Positions 1 through 8,486 of a stretch of DNA of 8,502 bases are shown here, one piece after another. A model generated the notes under the pieces. The model saw only the letters and a list, made by a program, of their open reading frames with translations. It was not told where the DNA came from and made no database searches. This DNA comes from Sphingomonas sp. CCH10-B3 (GTDB lineage: Bacteria > Pseudomonadota > Alphaproteobacteria > Sphingomonadales > Sphingomonadaceae): contig NZ_LSIJ01000055.1 of NCBI RefSeq assembly GCF_001556185.1, positions 1 to 8,502 of the forward strand, read 5' to 3'. Both the position numbers and the translations under genes were made by a program. Position 1 is the stretch's first letter. Each line of letters opens with the position of its first letter.

Positions 1-85
1 TCGGAACGGTCGGGATGCTTAGCGTACGTTTTCGAACATTCTCTCACCGGCCCCCATCCTTGCTCTGACCGGGCTCAAATCGAAT

Positions 86-1372
86 TTACGGGGACAACGG
101 GCTTGCGATAGCCCTGATCGCTTTCAGCCCGCTTCCGAACCGCGCGATCTGTTCGCGATGCGCTTCCAATTCGCCATATGGCAGGTAGGAGATGTCGAGG
201 TCCGTAACCCTGCTGAAGGCCGGTCGGGCGATCTGCGCGCGCACGTCCTTTTCGCGGTTGCCGGGAGCGACCAGGAACAGTCCCGCTGCAGCGTGGAACT
301 CGCTGCCGCTCAGCGCCAGATCGAGCATCCGGACAATCCCCGAATAGATCGAGGTCGAGTGCTCGACCTCGAAGGCGGCGGCAACCTGAGCGTTATCCCG
401 TTCAAGCCAGAGCACGTCGATCAATCGGATTGCGTCCGCACCTGGCGCAGTGGCGATTTCATCGGGCAACAAGTCCAGGCAGCCCTTGCCGAGCGGCGCG
501 CCCTCGAACAGGCGGCCCCGGTCATTGGCAGCGATCCAAACGCGATATCCGAGCGCCATGCCGATGTCGCGAAGCCACGCCTGCATTTCGCTGTGGGTCC
601 GTTCGCTCTCGCCCTGGGCGAGTCGCGTCTTGTCGAGCCGGGCCGCTTCCTCGCGGACCACGTCGAGCCTTCGGCTCCAGTCGTCGGCTTCTTCCCCGCC
701 CAAAGGCGGGGCGGGGTAACGGCCGGAGCCGATGTCGAACAGCAGTCCTCCGATTGCCCCGAGGTCGTTCGACAGGAGGTCGCGATATTGGTCGTTGAGA
801 TCGAGTATTCCGCTCCGCATCGCCAGGAACTGTTCCCAGCTGCCCAGCTTTACCTTTGCGCCCGTCAGCGCGTTGTAGCCGCTGACGATCGCGGTGTTGA
901 ACGGCGCGATCAGCGTTGGATGCAGGAAATAGAGCAGATTGGCGACCGCCGGACCGAGCCCCTTGATCTTGAGTGCGTCGATTTCACGAATTTGGGAAAT
1001 GACATCCTCGGCCTCGTCGCAGCAGACGCAATTATGGAGCAAGCGGCCGAAGGCGCGCTGATTGGCCGGACTTTCGTAAATGTCGGGAATGCGCAGCTTG
1101 GGCTTCCAGAGGAACGCATGGTCGGCACCTTTGAAGATTTGGCGTTGCTCGGCGATGGAATGGACAACCGTTTCGAGCGACGAGCCGCGATAGGCAACGC
1201 CGAACGACCCATTGTCGATCTCGGCCACGACCTGCTGGATGCCGCGCCGGATGGAGCGGAAATTCTTGATCCGTTCGTCCCACAGGAACCAGCTTTGATA
1301 GGTCGCACCCGGGTCTTCGCGCCAGCTTTCGATAAGCTTGCGCACAAGCGCGGGTCGGTCAGAGGCGCTCAT
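86..1372 (-). CDS. Putative DNA-processing protein: helix-hairpin-helix segment plus PD-(D/E)XK-like nuclease region
   Basis: 428 residues; I do not recognise a named family. Visible features: a cysteine cluster C115-V-C117-C118; a helix-hairpin-helix-like stretch at about 131-151 with the turn KGLGPAVAN, resembling the DNA-binding hairpin of HhH-GPD DNA glycosylases; a linker rich in charged residues at about 226-258; and a C-terminal region with a spaced acidic set, E262 (SEMQAWL), D319 (RLIDVLW) and E335/E337 (AAFEVEHSTS). That set resembles the core of PD-(D/E)XK restriction-like nucleases, although the final Lys is replaced by Glu. I chose the ATG giving MSASDRP because it lies 10 bp after the stop of the SnoaL-like gene; further upstream the open frame only runs antisense-like through that gene. 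The Shine-Dalgarno sequence is poor, so translation may depend on coupling. It looks like an accessory gene attached to the end of the copper operon. A DNA repair or restriction role is inference; that it is a real protein-coding gene is fairly sure. Confidence 0.75.
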   Translation of the reverse strand: MSASDRPALVRKLIESWREDPGATYQSWFLWDERIKNFRSIRRGIQQVVAEIDNGSFGVAYRGSSLETVVHSIAEQRQIFKGADHAFLWKPKLRIPDIYESPANQRAFGRLLHNCVCCDEAEDVISQIREIDALKIKGLGPAVANLLYFLHPTLIAPFNTAIVSGYNALTGAKVKLGSWEQFLAMRSGILDLNDQYRDLLSNDLGAIGGLLFDIGSGRYPAPPLGGEEADDWSRRLDVVREEAARLDKTRLAQGESERTHSEMQAWLRDIGMALGYRVWIAANDRGRLFEGAPLGKGCLDLLPDEIATAPGADAIRLIDVLWLERDNAQVAAAFEVEHSTSIYSGIVRMLDLALSGSEFHAAAGLFLVAPGNREKDVRAQIARPAFSRVTDLDISYLPYGELEAHREQIARFGSGLKAIRAIASPLSP

Positions 1373-1382
1373 GCTATAGCCA

Positions 1383-1859
1383 TCAGCTGGCGGGCTGCTT
1401 GGGTTTGCGCGAGGAGCTGTGCGTCGAGATGATCCGCCATGCTTGCCCATCCCATTTGAGCACGCTGGTGGCAACGCCAAGACGCTCGATTGCTTCGTCC
1501 GATTTGAGGACAATTCGATAGGTATAGGTCTCGGTTGCGACCGCAATGGGTCCTTCGAGCCTGATATCGACTTCGTAGTCGCCGAACGCAAAAGATTTGA
1601 ACTCCTTGAGTTCGGGCCCGAGGTGATGGTCGCGATAGGCGCCGAAATTGCCTTCGACCTTGCCCGATTCAACCACCACAGCGTCAGGCGCAAACAGCTG
1701 GTCGGTGCCAGTAATATCGAGCCGCTCAACCGCAGACTTGTAAGCAGACAAAACCGCTGCGACGCCTTCCTGGCCGTTTTGCTGGGCAACGGCAGAGGTG
1801 CCGACAGAAATGCTGGCAATCAGCAAGAGCGCGTTGCCAGCTAGTGAAGTTCTACGCAT
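1383..1859 (-). CDS. Secreted SnoaL/NTF2-like (DUF4440-type) protein
   Basis: 158 residues. Residues 1-25 form a signal peptide (basic MRR, hydrophobic core, cleavage after SAVA before QQN), so the mature protein is probably periplasmic. The rest has the size and pattern of a single NTF2-like/SnoaL cone fold: an N-terminal helix (about 31-47, VLSAYKSAVERLD), the typical LFAPDAVVVESG strand-turn (55-66), a YRDHHLGPEL segment (75-84), then strands ending in LKWDGQAWRIISTHSSSR (134-151), a usual closing motif of DUF4440 proteins. No catalytic role can be assigned; such proteins bind small ligands or act as simple enzymes. H78/H79 and the C-terminal His could bind metal, but that is inference. 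The start is well supported by GGGGAG at 1872-1867, 7 nt before the ATG. It lies 37 bp after the DUF2933 gene and 10 bp before the nuclease-like gene, within the copper operon. Confidence 0.85.
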   Translation of the reverse strand: MRRTSLAGNALLLIASISVGTSAVAQQNGQEGVAAVLSAYKSAVERLDITGTDQLFAPDAVVVESGKVEGNFGAYRDHHLGPELKEFKSFAFGDYEVDIRLEGPIAVATETYTYRIVLKSDEAIERLGVATSVLKWDGQAWRIISTHSSSRKPKQPAS

Positions 1860-1896
1860 TGTCTCTCTCCCCTGTTCAGTTTTGGATTGGCGGGTC

Positions 1897-2082
1897 TCAA
1901 GGCTTTCCGCCCGGATGATTGTGTCCGTGCGAGCCATGAAAGAAGTGCATGAGCGGGCAGAGCAACAGGATCGCGTATGGCAATAGCCCGAGCGCGTGTG
2001 CCCAATGTTCGCGCAGCAGGTAAAACAGCGCGATCGCGGCGAAAGATGCCGCTGCGAGAATGGCGGGACGGGTGAAACGCAT
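1897..2082 (-). CDS. Small His-rich membrane protein, DUF2933-type
   Basis: 61 residues with two predicted membrane helices (about 7-23 and 29-45) and a short His-rich tail (H46, H49, H52, H54, H56). The block LLPYAILLLCPLMHFFHG followed by repeated Gly/His is the hallmark of DUF2933 proteins, which often sit beside copper or heavy-metal export genes. The CPLMH motif at the end of helix 2 and the tail could bind Cu or another soft metal; this is inference. The ATG lies only 3 bp after the TAG of the P-type ATPase, and the GGAG inside the last ATPase codons is 9 nt upstream, so the two are almost certainly translationally coupled. The gene may encode a small partner of the ATPase or a membrane copper chaperone. 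The open frame extends leftward only in other frames, so this short protein is the real product. Confidence 0.85.
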   Translation of the reverse strand: MRFTRPAILAAASFAAIALFYLLREHWAHALGLLPYAILLLCPLMHFFHGSHGHNHPGGKP

Positions 2083-2085
2083 CGG

Positions 2086-4403
<2,318 letters not shown>

Positions 4404-4416
<13 letters not shown>

Positions 4417-4444
4417 GTGTTTGCTCCATGGTTATCCTCCCGCC
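4404..4444 (-). promoter_or_regulatory. Hairpin covering the copA Shine-Dalgarno sequence and start codon
   Basis: In the transcript, GGCGGGAGG (4444-4436) pairs perfectly with CCTCCCGCC (4412-4404), the latter being ATPase codons 2-5. After a 4-nt bulge (4435-4432) an inner 5-bp stem pairs CCATG (4431-4427) with CATGG (4417-4413), leaving a 9-nt loop (4426-4418). The outer stem hides a strong GGAGG (4440-4436). The inner stem holds both the out-of-frame ATG at 4429 and the true copA ATG at 4416, while the nearer GGAG (4427-4424) lies at the stem-loop boundary. Such a structure would lower translation initiation unless opened by a coupled upstream ribosome, a protein or a condition. The base pairing is seen directly; the regulatory role is inference. 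Confidence 0.5.
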
Positions 4445-4496
4445 TCCGGCCCGCAGGCTGGGCGACCCGACGGGCATGCCGAACGGGAAGGAACGG

Positions 4497-5234
4497 CTAG
4501 CTGCTAATCTTGGATACGCGGATCGAACCGTCATCCCTCAAGCTGGCATCGCTTTTCTGGCCACCCGCGGCCCCGAAGTCTTTTTCACCGCACAGGATCG
4601 AGATAGATCCAGTCACAGTCTTCACGTGTTGGAGTTCGCGCACCTTCGCGAAGCCCGCCTCGCGCAATAAAGGGATGAGCACGCCGTCGGCATTGGGCTG
4701 GGTGTCCGCAATCCCATCGAGCTGCTGGATCGTTGCCCTGAACAGTCTGCGCATGAGCCAAGAGCGCTGCTCGCCATAGTCCGCGATGAAGAGGCGGCCT
4801 CCTGGCTGGAGTATGGCATGCACTTCGCGCAGCAGTCGCAGTTTCTCGTCGAGCGGAACCTGATGAAGCACCAGGCACAGCGTCGCCAGACTGGGCACCG
4901 GCCAGTCCGCTACCGCCTCTGCCGAGAAGAACGATTGCCTGAATTGGGCATCGATACCGGCTCGTCGCGCTTTTTTGCGGGCGATGTCCAAGGCATGAGG
5001 GTCGGGATCGATGCCGAAATAGCGAGTGGCCGGATTCTTGCGTGACACCAGCAGGGCAAGGCTGCCGGTTCCGGCACCGATGTCGAGCAACAGGTCGTGG
5101 TCTTCAGGAGCCAAGAATTCGACCAAAGCCTCGCGCCAGACTGCCTCGCGGGTCGATAGCCGGACACCGGCATCGTAAAGCGGCGTCAAAAAGTGATAGC
5201 CAGCGGCGGGCGTGTAGGAGCCGCTCCCGGTCAT
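4497..5234 (-). CDS. Class I SAM-dependent methyltransferase
   Basis: 245 residues, a soluble Rossmann-fold methyltransferase. SAM-binding motif I is LLLDIGAGTG (48-57). The acidic residue that normally binds the SAM ribose is D76 in FGIDPDPH. A motif IV-like segment is LCLVLHQVP (119-127), and a post-motif strand is LQPGGRLFIADYGE (142-155). The N-terminus GYHFLTPLYD (12-21) recalls UbiE/PmtA-like enzymes that act on quinones or phospholipids, but the substrate cannot be fixed. The C-terminal tail after about 218 is low in pattern and may be disordered. Its ATG overlaps the stop of the hydroxylase gene (ATGA, 4 bp), so the two proteins are probably made together and may act on one substrate in turn. 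It sits between the copper genes but has no known direct role in copper transport. The protein family is certain; the pathway is unknown. Confidence 0.92.
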   Translation of the reverse strand: MTGSGSYTPAAGYHFLTPLYDAGVRLSTREAVWREALVEFLAPEDHDLLLDIGAGTGSLALLVSRKNPATRYFGIDPDPHALDIARKKARRAGIDAQFRQSFFSAEAVADWPVPSLATLCLVLHQVPLDEKLRLLREVHAILQPGGRLFIADYGEQRSWLMRRLFRATIQQLDGIADTQPNADGVLIPLLREAGFAKVRELQHVKTVTGSISILCGEKDFGAAGGQKSDASLRDDGSIRVSKISS

Positions 5235-6115
5235 CGGCGTACCCCGCTGCGCTGCGGTGCGGGATCAGTCGCTGCTAATTCCGCAGTGAATGGCTCGACA
5301 AGCTGTGCTAGATAGGTCTCGGGATAGTCGGAGCGACCGGCAATACCGAGCGAGCTAGCGCGAATCTGGGCGCTCGATCGGAATTGAGCCGTCCCAAGCA
5401 TCACATCCCAGATCGTCAGGAACAGACCGAAATTGACATCGCCCTCGGTCTCGGACGCGAGGTGATGGTGGCGATGCACCGGCGCGATCGCCCAGAGCAA
5501 TGCCAGGGGCCCGACCCGCATGTCGACATTCGAATGTTGCAGCTGTAACTGGATGGCGACCGCGAACGATCCGACAATCGCGACGTCCTGCGGAATTCCC
5601 AGTAGCAGCCACGGCAATGTCCCGACGGAAATCTCGATCAGCTGGTGGATCGGGTGTTTAAGCAAGCAGTTGAATCCGTACATTCGGCGCACCGAATGGT
5701 GGACCGCATGGAAGCGCCACAGCAGGGGGATCCTGTGACTGGCGTAATGGGTCAGGCTGATCCCGGCATCAAGCAAGATGATCGCCAGCGCTAGCTCGGC
5801 CCAGAACGGCAGCAAGGAAGGCCAGAGCGAGGACCAGGGGACGAGGCTGGCAAAGAAGGGAAGCAAGAGCACCAGCACGAGGATCGAGCCTTCGTTGACC
5901 AGCGCATGGGCGATGTCGCGGCGGGCGTGGCCATGGCTGCGATTCCAAACCGGCTCGAACGGCGCAACGCGCTCCGATACAAGCGAGGTGACAATCGCCA
6001 AAGCGAACAGCGCGATCAGCCAAATGGGCGATCCACCGGACGAAACCAGCACGGCCGCGGCCCCGACAAAGCCGAGAAAATAGACAGGTGCATAGAGAGT
6101 TCGGAAGAGAGACAT
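5231..6115 (-). CDS. Membrane fatty acid hydroxylase/sterol desaturase-family protein
   Basis: 294 residues, an integral-membrane di-iron oxygenase of the fatty acid hydroxylase superfamily. Hydrophobic segments lie at about 10-26, 29-46, 75-95, 103-121, 160-190 and 201-213. The diagnostic histidine boxes are present: HYASH (H123, H127), HAVHH (H136, H139, H140), H154/H157 (KHPIH), H194 and HRHHH (H214, H217, H218), followed by the typical NFG (228-230). All ligands for an active iron site therefore seem intact. Members hydroxylate or desaturate lipids, sterols, carotenoids or related molecules using O2; the exact substrate cannot be read here. I chose the ATG at 6115 (MSLFRTL) because the membrane protein starts there and a GGGA lies 8 nt upstream. 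The longer frame to 6418 only overlaps the AraC gene and is rejected. The stop overlaps the methyltransferase start. It is separated from the AraC-type gene by 79 bp. Confidence 0.92.
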   Translation of the reverse strand: MSLFRTLYAPVYFLGFVGAAAVLVSSGGSPIWLIALFALAIVTSLVSERVAPFEPVWNRSHGHARRDIAHALVNEGSILVLVLLLPFFASLVPWSSLWPSLLPFWAELALAIILLDAGISLTHYASHRIPLLWRFHAVHHSVRRMYGFNCLLKHPIHQLIEISVGTLPWLLLGIPQDVAIVGSFAVAIQLQLQHSNVDMRVGPLALLWAIAPVHRHHHLASETEGDVNFGLFLTIWDVMLGTAQFRSSAQIRASSLGIAGRSDYPETYLAQLVEPFTAELAATDPAPQRSGVRR

Positions 6116-6130
6116 TCGGGCGATCCCATA

Positions 6131-6194
6131 CGGTTCGCTCGGTTCTCTGCGGCAAGCGCAGCGCCGGGTCTTGAACGAATCGCTGGTTCGAACC
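6131..6194. repeat. Repeated GGTTCG elements in the araC-hydroxylase gap
   Basis: The 79-bp gap between the regulator and the hydroxylase gene holds two direct copies of CGGTTC (6131-6136 and 6140-6145, 9-bp period) and a perfect 10-bp palindrome GGTTCGAACC (6185-6194) directly after the regulator stop codon. AraC-type proteins often bind short direct repeats, so these may be operator half-sites for an internal promoter. No convincing -35/-10 pair is visible. The short motif in GC-rich DNA could occur by chance. Confidence 0.25.
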
Positions 6195-6920
6195 TTAGCG
6201 GACGATCGAAATGTCGAGCTGGGCGAGCCCGAGCGATGGCGTAACCCCGAACCATTCGACCAGCCGCCGGTTGAAATGCGCCTGGTCGGCAAAGCCCCCT
6301 GCGGCAGCCGCATCGGCGAGGCTGGCGGAGTGGCGGAGTGCGTCGATCGCATGTTGGAGCTGCAACCATTGCAACAATTTGACAGTCGGAAACCCGAAAT
6401 CGCGGCTGACGACTTCACGAAGGCGTGCTCGCGAAAGCCCCATTGCTTGGGCCAATTCGGCGGCGCTCATCCCTGGTTCGATCCCTGCCAATGCCGATCG
6501 CAACCGGCTATCGATCAAACTCACGGGACTGGTTCCCAGGAAACGGGCAATCCACTCTTTGGCTTCGGTCCCGGATCGCACGGCCCGCAGCGCCGCAGTC
6601 TGCGTGGGAGGGAGGCGGAATGGCTCGGGCCGTCCGAACAGGTCGCACCGCCCGCCAAACCGCGGATCGACATAGATGGTTCGCACCGCTGATCCGGCGG
6701 GGCCGAGGCTATGCAAGGTCCCGGCCGGGATGGCTGCGGCCTCGCCCGCGGCTAGGTGCAAGGAAAGCGTTCCGCCGATTGCGCAGGGAGCATCGAGCGC
6801 AAGGCTGACCTGGTGCGCCAAGTGGCGATGCGGCCGGTTGTCGCCCGCACGGACGTCGAGCAATGCCCAGCCGACGCCAAGCACCATTGTCCCCGACCAG
6901 GGCGAGCCCCTTCCGCTCAA
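6195..6920 (-). CDS. AraC-family transcriptional regulator with cupin-like sensor domain
   Basis: 241 residues. The C-terminal about 140-231 is an AraC/XylS DNA-binding domain with two helix-turn-helix units (about 153-173, AAELAQAMGLSRARLREVV, and 200-220) and the closing GGFADQAHFNRRLVEWFGVTPS (208-229). The N-terminal part matches a small cupin: GDNRPHRH (26-33) with H31 and H33, and GEAAAIPAGTLH (59-70) with P65, G67 and H70. These histidines form the usual cupin metal site, with Q37 near the place of the acidic ligand. A metal or a small metabolite could therefore be the signal (inference). The start used is TTG at 6920, which overlaps the copD stop by 4 bp (TTGA); an ATG at 6887 (MVLGVGW) is the main alternative and would shorten the protein by 11 residues without harming the cupin. 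It is probably the local regulator of the cluster and autoregulated within the operon. Confidence 0.9.
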   Translation of the reverse strand: MSGRGSPWSGTMVLGVGWALLDVRAGDNRPHRHLAHQVSLALDAPCAIGGTLSLHLAAGEAAAIPAGTLHSLGPAGSAVRTIYVDPRFGGRCDLFGRPEPFRLPPTQTAALRAVRSGTEAKEWIARFLGTSPVSLIDSRLRSALAGIEPGMSAAELAQAMGLSRARLREVVSRDFGFPTVKLLQWLQLQHAIDALRHSASLADAAAAGGFADQAHFNRRLVEWFGVTPSLGLAQLDISIVR

Positions 6921-7861
6921 GGCACCATCGTGCTGGCGGGCGGCTCAAGCATGCCGAACCACGCCACAAGCGCCAGGATCGCTATCGCCGCCCCCGCTTC
7001 CAGCATCAGGCTCTTGCGAAGTGCCGCGACAGCGCTGGACGCATCCCCGTCGTTCAGCCCAAGTGCCAGATCTGGCGTCAGGCGCCAGCGGTTTCGCGCA
7101 GCGAGGAGCAGCATCCCGGCAACCAGAACCAGTTTCAGAAAAAGTGCCTGCCCGTATGTGGTGTCAAAAACGCGCAAGATATTCGAAAAGCCGATCAGAA
7201 CCTGACCGTTGATCAGTCCGGTAACAGCGATTATTCCAACACAGATCGTGCCGACCCGTGAAAAATCTTCGAGAGCGCGATGCCCGACCACCAATTTGCG
7301 GCCCGAATGCTGATCGAGCGGGGACCGCAGGAGCAGCAGGAAGGCGGCGATCCCGCCGAGCCAGATCGCAGCGGCGAGCATATGCAGCATATCGCTCAGC
7401 TTGTGGATGAGACCCAAGCCGCCCTCGCTTGCTCCTGCATGACCTGTCCAGACGAGCGATGAAAGCGCCACTGCGCCCGCAAGCGCTATGGTGCCAAGCT
7501 GCTGCTCATCGGTCCAGCGCCGCGGGAAGGCAGCCATCAAAACAACCGCAAGCGCCGCCATCCGCACCAACCACGCGGTGCCGATCGGCGTTTCAAACAG
7601 GATGGATTGGCTGGTTTCCCAGTCGATATCGGTTAACGGCCCGCCCATCATGGCCGCGATCAGTGCAGCCAATCCCAGACCCGACAAGGTAATTGCCGTA
7701 ACTGACCAGAAAGTGAGCGCCCACCACAGTGGAAGCACCTGCCCTTCCGGCCTTTCATCGTGCCGCAAGGCGTAGAGCGGAAAGGCGGCGAGCCCGACAA
7801 GCAGCATCAGGCTCAGATACAATCCGAGCCTGATGGCAATCATCCCAAAATCAGTGTCCAC
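6917..7861 (-). CDS. copD: Copper resistance protein CopD (inner-membrane copper transport)
   Basis: 314 residues with about eight predicted membrane helices (about 8-29, 45-70, 96-112, 122-139, 157-178, 203-223, 239-255, 285-304). The C-terminal half carries the CopD domain pattern: SSLVWTGHAGA with H141, then HKLSDMLHMLAAAIWLGG (153-170, with H153, H160, W167) and FSRVGTICVGIIAVTGLING (200-219), plus TTYGQALFLKLVL (234-246). In known systems CopD works with CopC to carry periplasmic copper across the inner membrane. The start is a GTG at 7861, only 3 bp after the copC stop; an ATG at residue 7 (MIAIRLG) is possible, but both keep the first helix. The stop overlaps the TTG start of the regulator. 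Size and domain content are normal for the family. Confidence 0.95.
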   Translation of the reverse strand: MDTDFGMIAIRLGLYLSLMLLVGLAAFPLYALRHDERPEGQVLPLWWALTFWSVTAITLSGLGLAALIAAMMGGPLTDIDWETSQSILFETPIGTAWLVRMAALAVVLMAAFPRRWTDEQQLGTIALAGAVALSSLVWTGHAGASEGGLGLIHKLSDMLHMLAAAIWLGGIAAFLLLLRSPLDQHSGRKLVVGHRALEDFSRVGTICVGIIAVTGLINGQVLIGFSNILRVFDTTYGQALFLKLVLVAGMLLLAARNRWRLTPDLALGLNDGDASSAVAALRKSLMLEAGAAIAILALVAWFGMLEPPASTMVP

Positions 7862-7864
7862 GCT

Positions 7865-8248
7865 CTATTTGACCGTGAAGCTGAATTCACTGCCCATACG
7901 ATGCGTGTCAGCACCAGCGGCCGACCATATGACTTTGTAGGTGCCCGGGCTGAGTGCCTTCTTGGGCATGAGCATCATCGATTTGCCGTCCTTGCCCATC
8001 ATCGATGTGAAAGCGATTTTCATTGGCGCGTGATCGGACATCCCGGGCATGCCGATCATCAGTAGCTCAACCTTAATCGTCGAAGCGATTACCCGCTCAT
8101 TGAACTGCAGGTTTACCGACGTGACATTTGTGACGGTCGCGTTTGCGGCCGGCGCCGAACTGACCAATTTGGTATGGGCGAGAGCGGTATCGGAAAGGGC
8201 GGTCAGCGAGAGCACGGCCAACGAGAAGGCAACAAGGGTCTTGCGCAT
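7865..8248 (-). CDS. copC: Periplasmic copper-binding protein CopC
   Basis: 127 residues. A signal peptide covers 1-24 (MRKTL, hydrophobic core, ALA before HTKL), so the mature protein begins with His. The mature 103 residues are a compact CopC beta-barrel. The Cu(II) site known from PcoC/CopC, N-terminal His with Glu27, Asp and His near 90, is matched by H25, E51, D114 and H116 (mature 1, 27, 90, 92). The Met-rich loop LLMIGMPGMSDHAPM (62-76: M64, M67, M70, H73, M76) resembles the Cu(I) site. The protein may therefore hold both copper states and hand copper to CopD. The ATG at 8248 has GGAG at 8259-8256, 7 nt upstream, an ideal ribosome binding site. It is the first gene of the cluster. Known family, high certainty. 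Confidence 0.96.
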   Translation of the reverse strand: MRKTLVAFSLAVLSLTALSDTALAHTKLVSSAPAANATVTNVTSVNLQFNERVIASTIKVELLMIGMPGMSDHAPMKIAFTSMMGKDGKSMMLMPKKALSPGTYKVIWSAAGADTHRMGSEFSFTVK

Positions 8249-8300
8249 ATTCGGTCTCCAAAAAAGTGGTGCCGGTCATGAATACGCATGTCGAGGTCGC

Positions 8301-8333
8301 ACCCCTCAGGACGGAAATTGTTGAGGGGTTTTT
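8301..8333 (+). terminator. Terminator-like hairpin facing the plus strand
   Basis: ACCCCTCA (8301-8308) and TGAGGGGT (8322-8329) form a perfect 8-bp stem with a 13-nt loop, followed by a run of T to 8333. This fits a Rho-independent terminator for plus-strand transcripts, though no plus-strand gene leads into it. On the minus strand the same dyad lies about 50-80 bp before the copC start, without a T-run after it, where it could be an operator or leader hairpin. ACCCC/GGGGT arms recall metal-regulator operators, but the spacer is longer than in CsoR sites. Confidence 0.4.
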
Positions 8334-8381
8334 CGCGCGAGCGCGTATGGCGCTGCAGAACAATTGTTGGATGAGGGTGTG

Positions 8382-8486
8382 ATGGACGATTTCCTGAAAC
8401 AGTTGCGGCACCCCCCGCCGGTGGGCCTGTTGGACGGCGTCGACGATTGTCCGTCGTCAGAACATTTGGCACAGGTCGCGGCGTAA
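8382..8486 (+). CDS. Possible small protein (34 residues), divergent from copC
   Basis: A short plus-strand frame, MDDFLKQLRHPP onward, ends in TAA at 8484-8486. GAGGG lies 4 nt before the ATG and could serve as a ribosome binding site. A GTG directly precedes the ATG, and the frame stays open back to 8325, so a longer form with a TTG start (8364 or 8367) is conceivable. I recognise no family and no membrane segment or signal. It lies just after the plus-strand terminator-like hairpin. It could equally be chance in GC-rich DNA. Confidence 0.2.
   Translation: MDDFLKQLRHPPPVGLLDGVDDCPSSEHLAQVAA

Noticed and set aside
1..85. Possible short frames and terminator after the last gene
   Set aside because: Only a 12-codon frame and no stem followed by a T-run were found, so nothing can be supported.
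158..1432. Long plus-strand open frame (424 codons) opposite the nuclease-like gene
   Set aside because: It is antisense to a gene with clear protein character and shows no domain pattern or ribosome binding site; such frames are common in GC-rich DNA.
1372..1819. N-terminal extension of the nuclease-like gene by 149 codons
   Set aside because: The extension is out of frame over the SnoaL-like gene and is Ser/Arg/Pro-rich without fold-like pattern.
6181..6200. tRNA T-arm-like sequence with GGTTCGAACC
   Set aside because: Flanking stems do not give a 5-bp T-arm and there is no acceptor, D or anticodon arm nearby; it is only a palindrome.
6115..6418. N-terminal extension of the hydroxylase gene by 101 codons
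   Set aside because: It lies mostly over the end of the AraC-type gene in another frame and is Ser/Arg-rich; the membrane protein starts at 6115.
8203..8472. Minus-strand open frame of 89 codons upstream of and overlapping copC
   Set aside because: It overlaps the copC signal peptide in another frame and has no recognisable domain; copC itself has the clear ribosome binding site.
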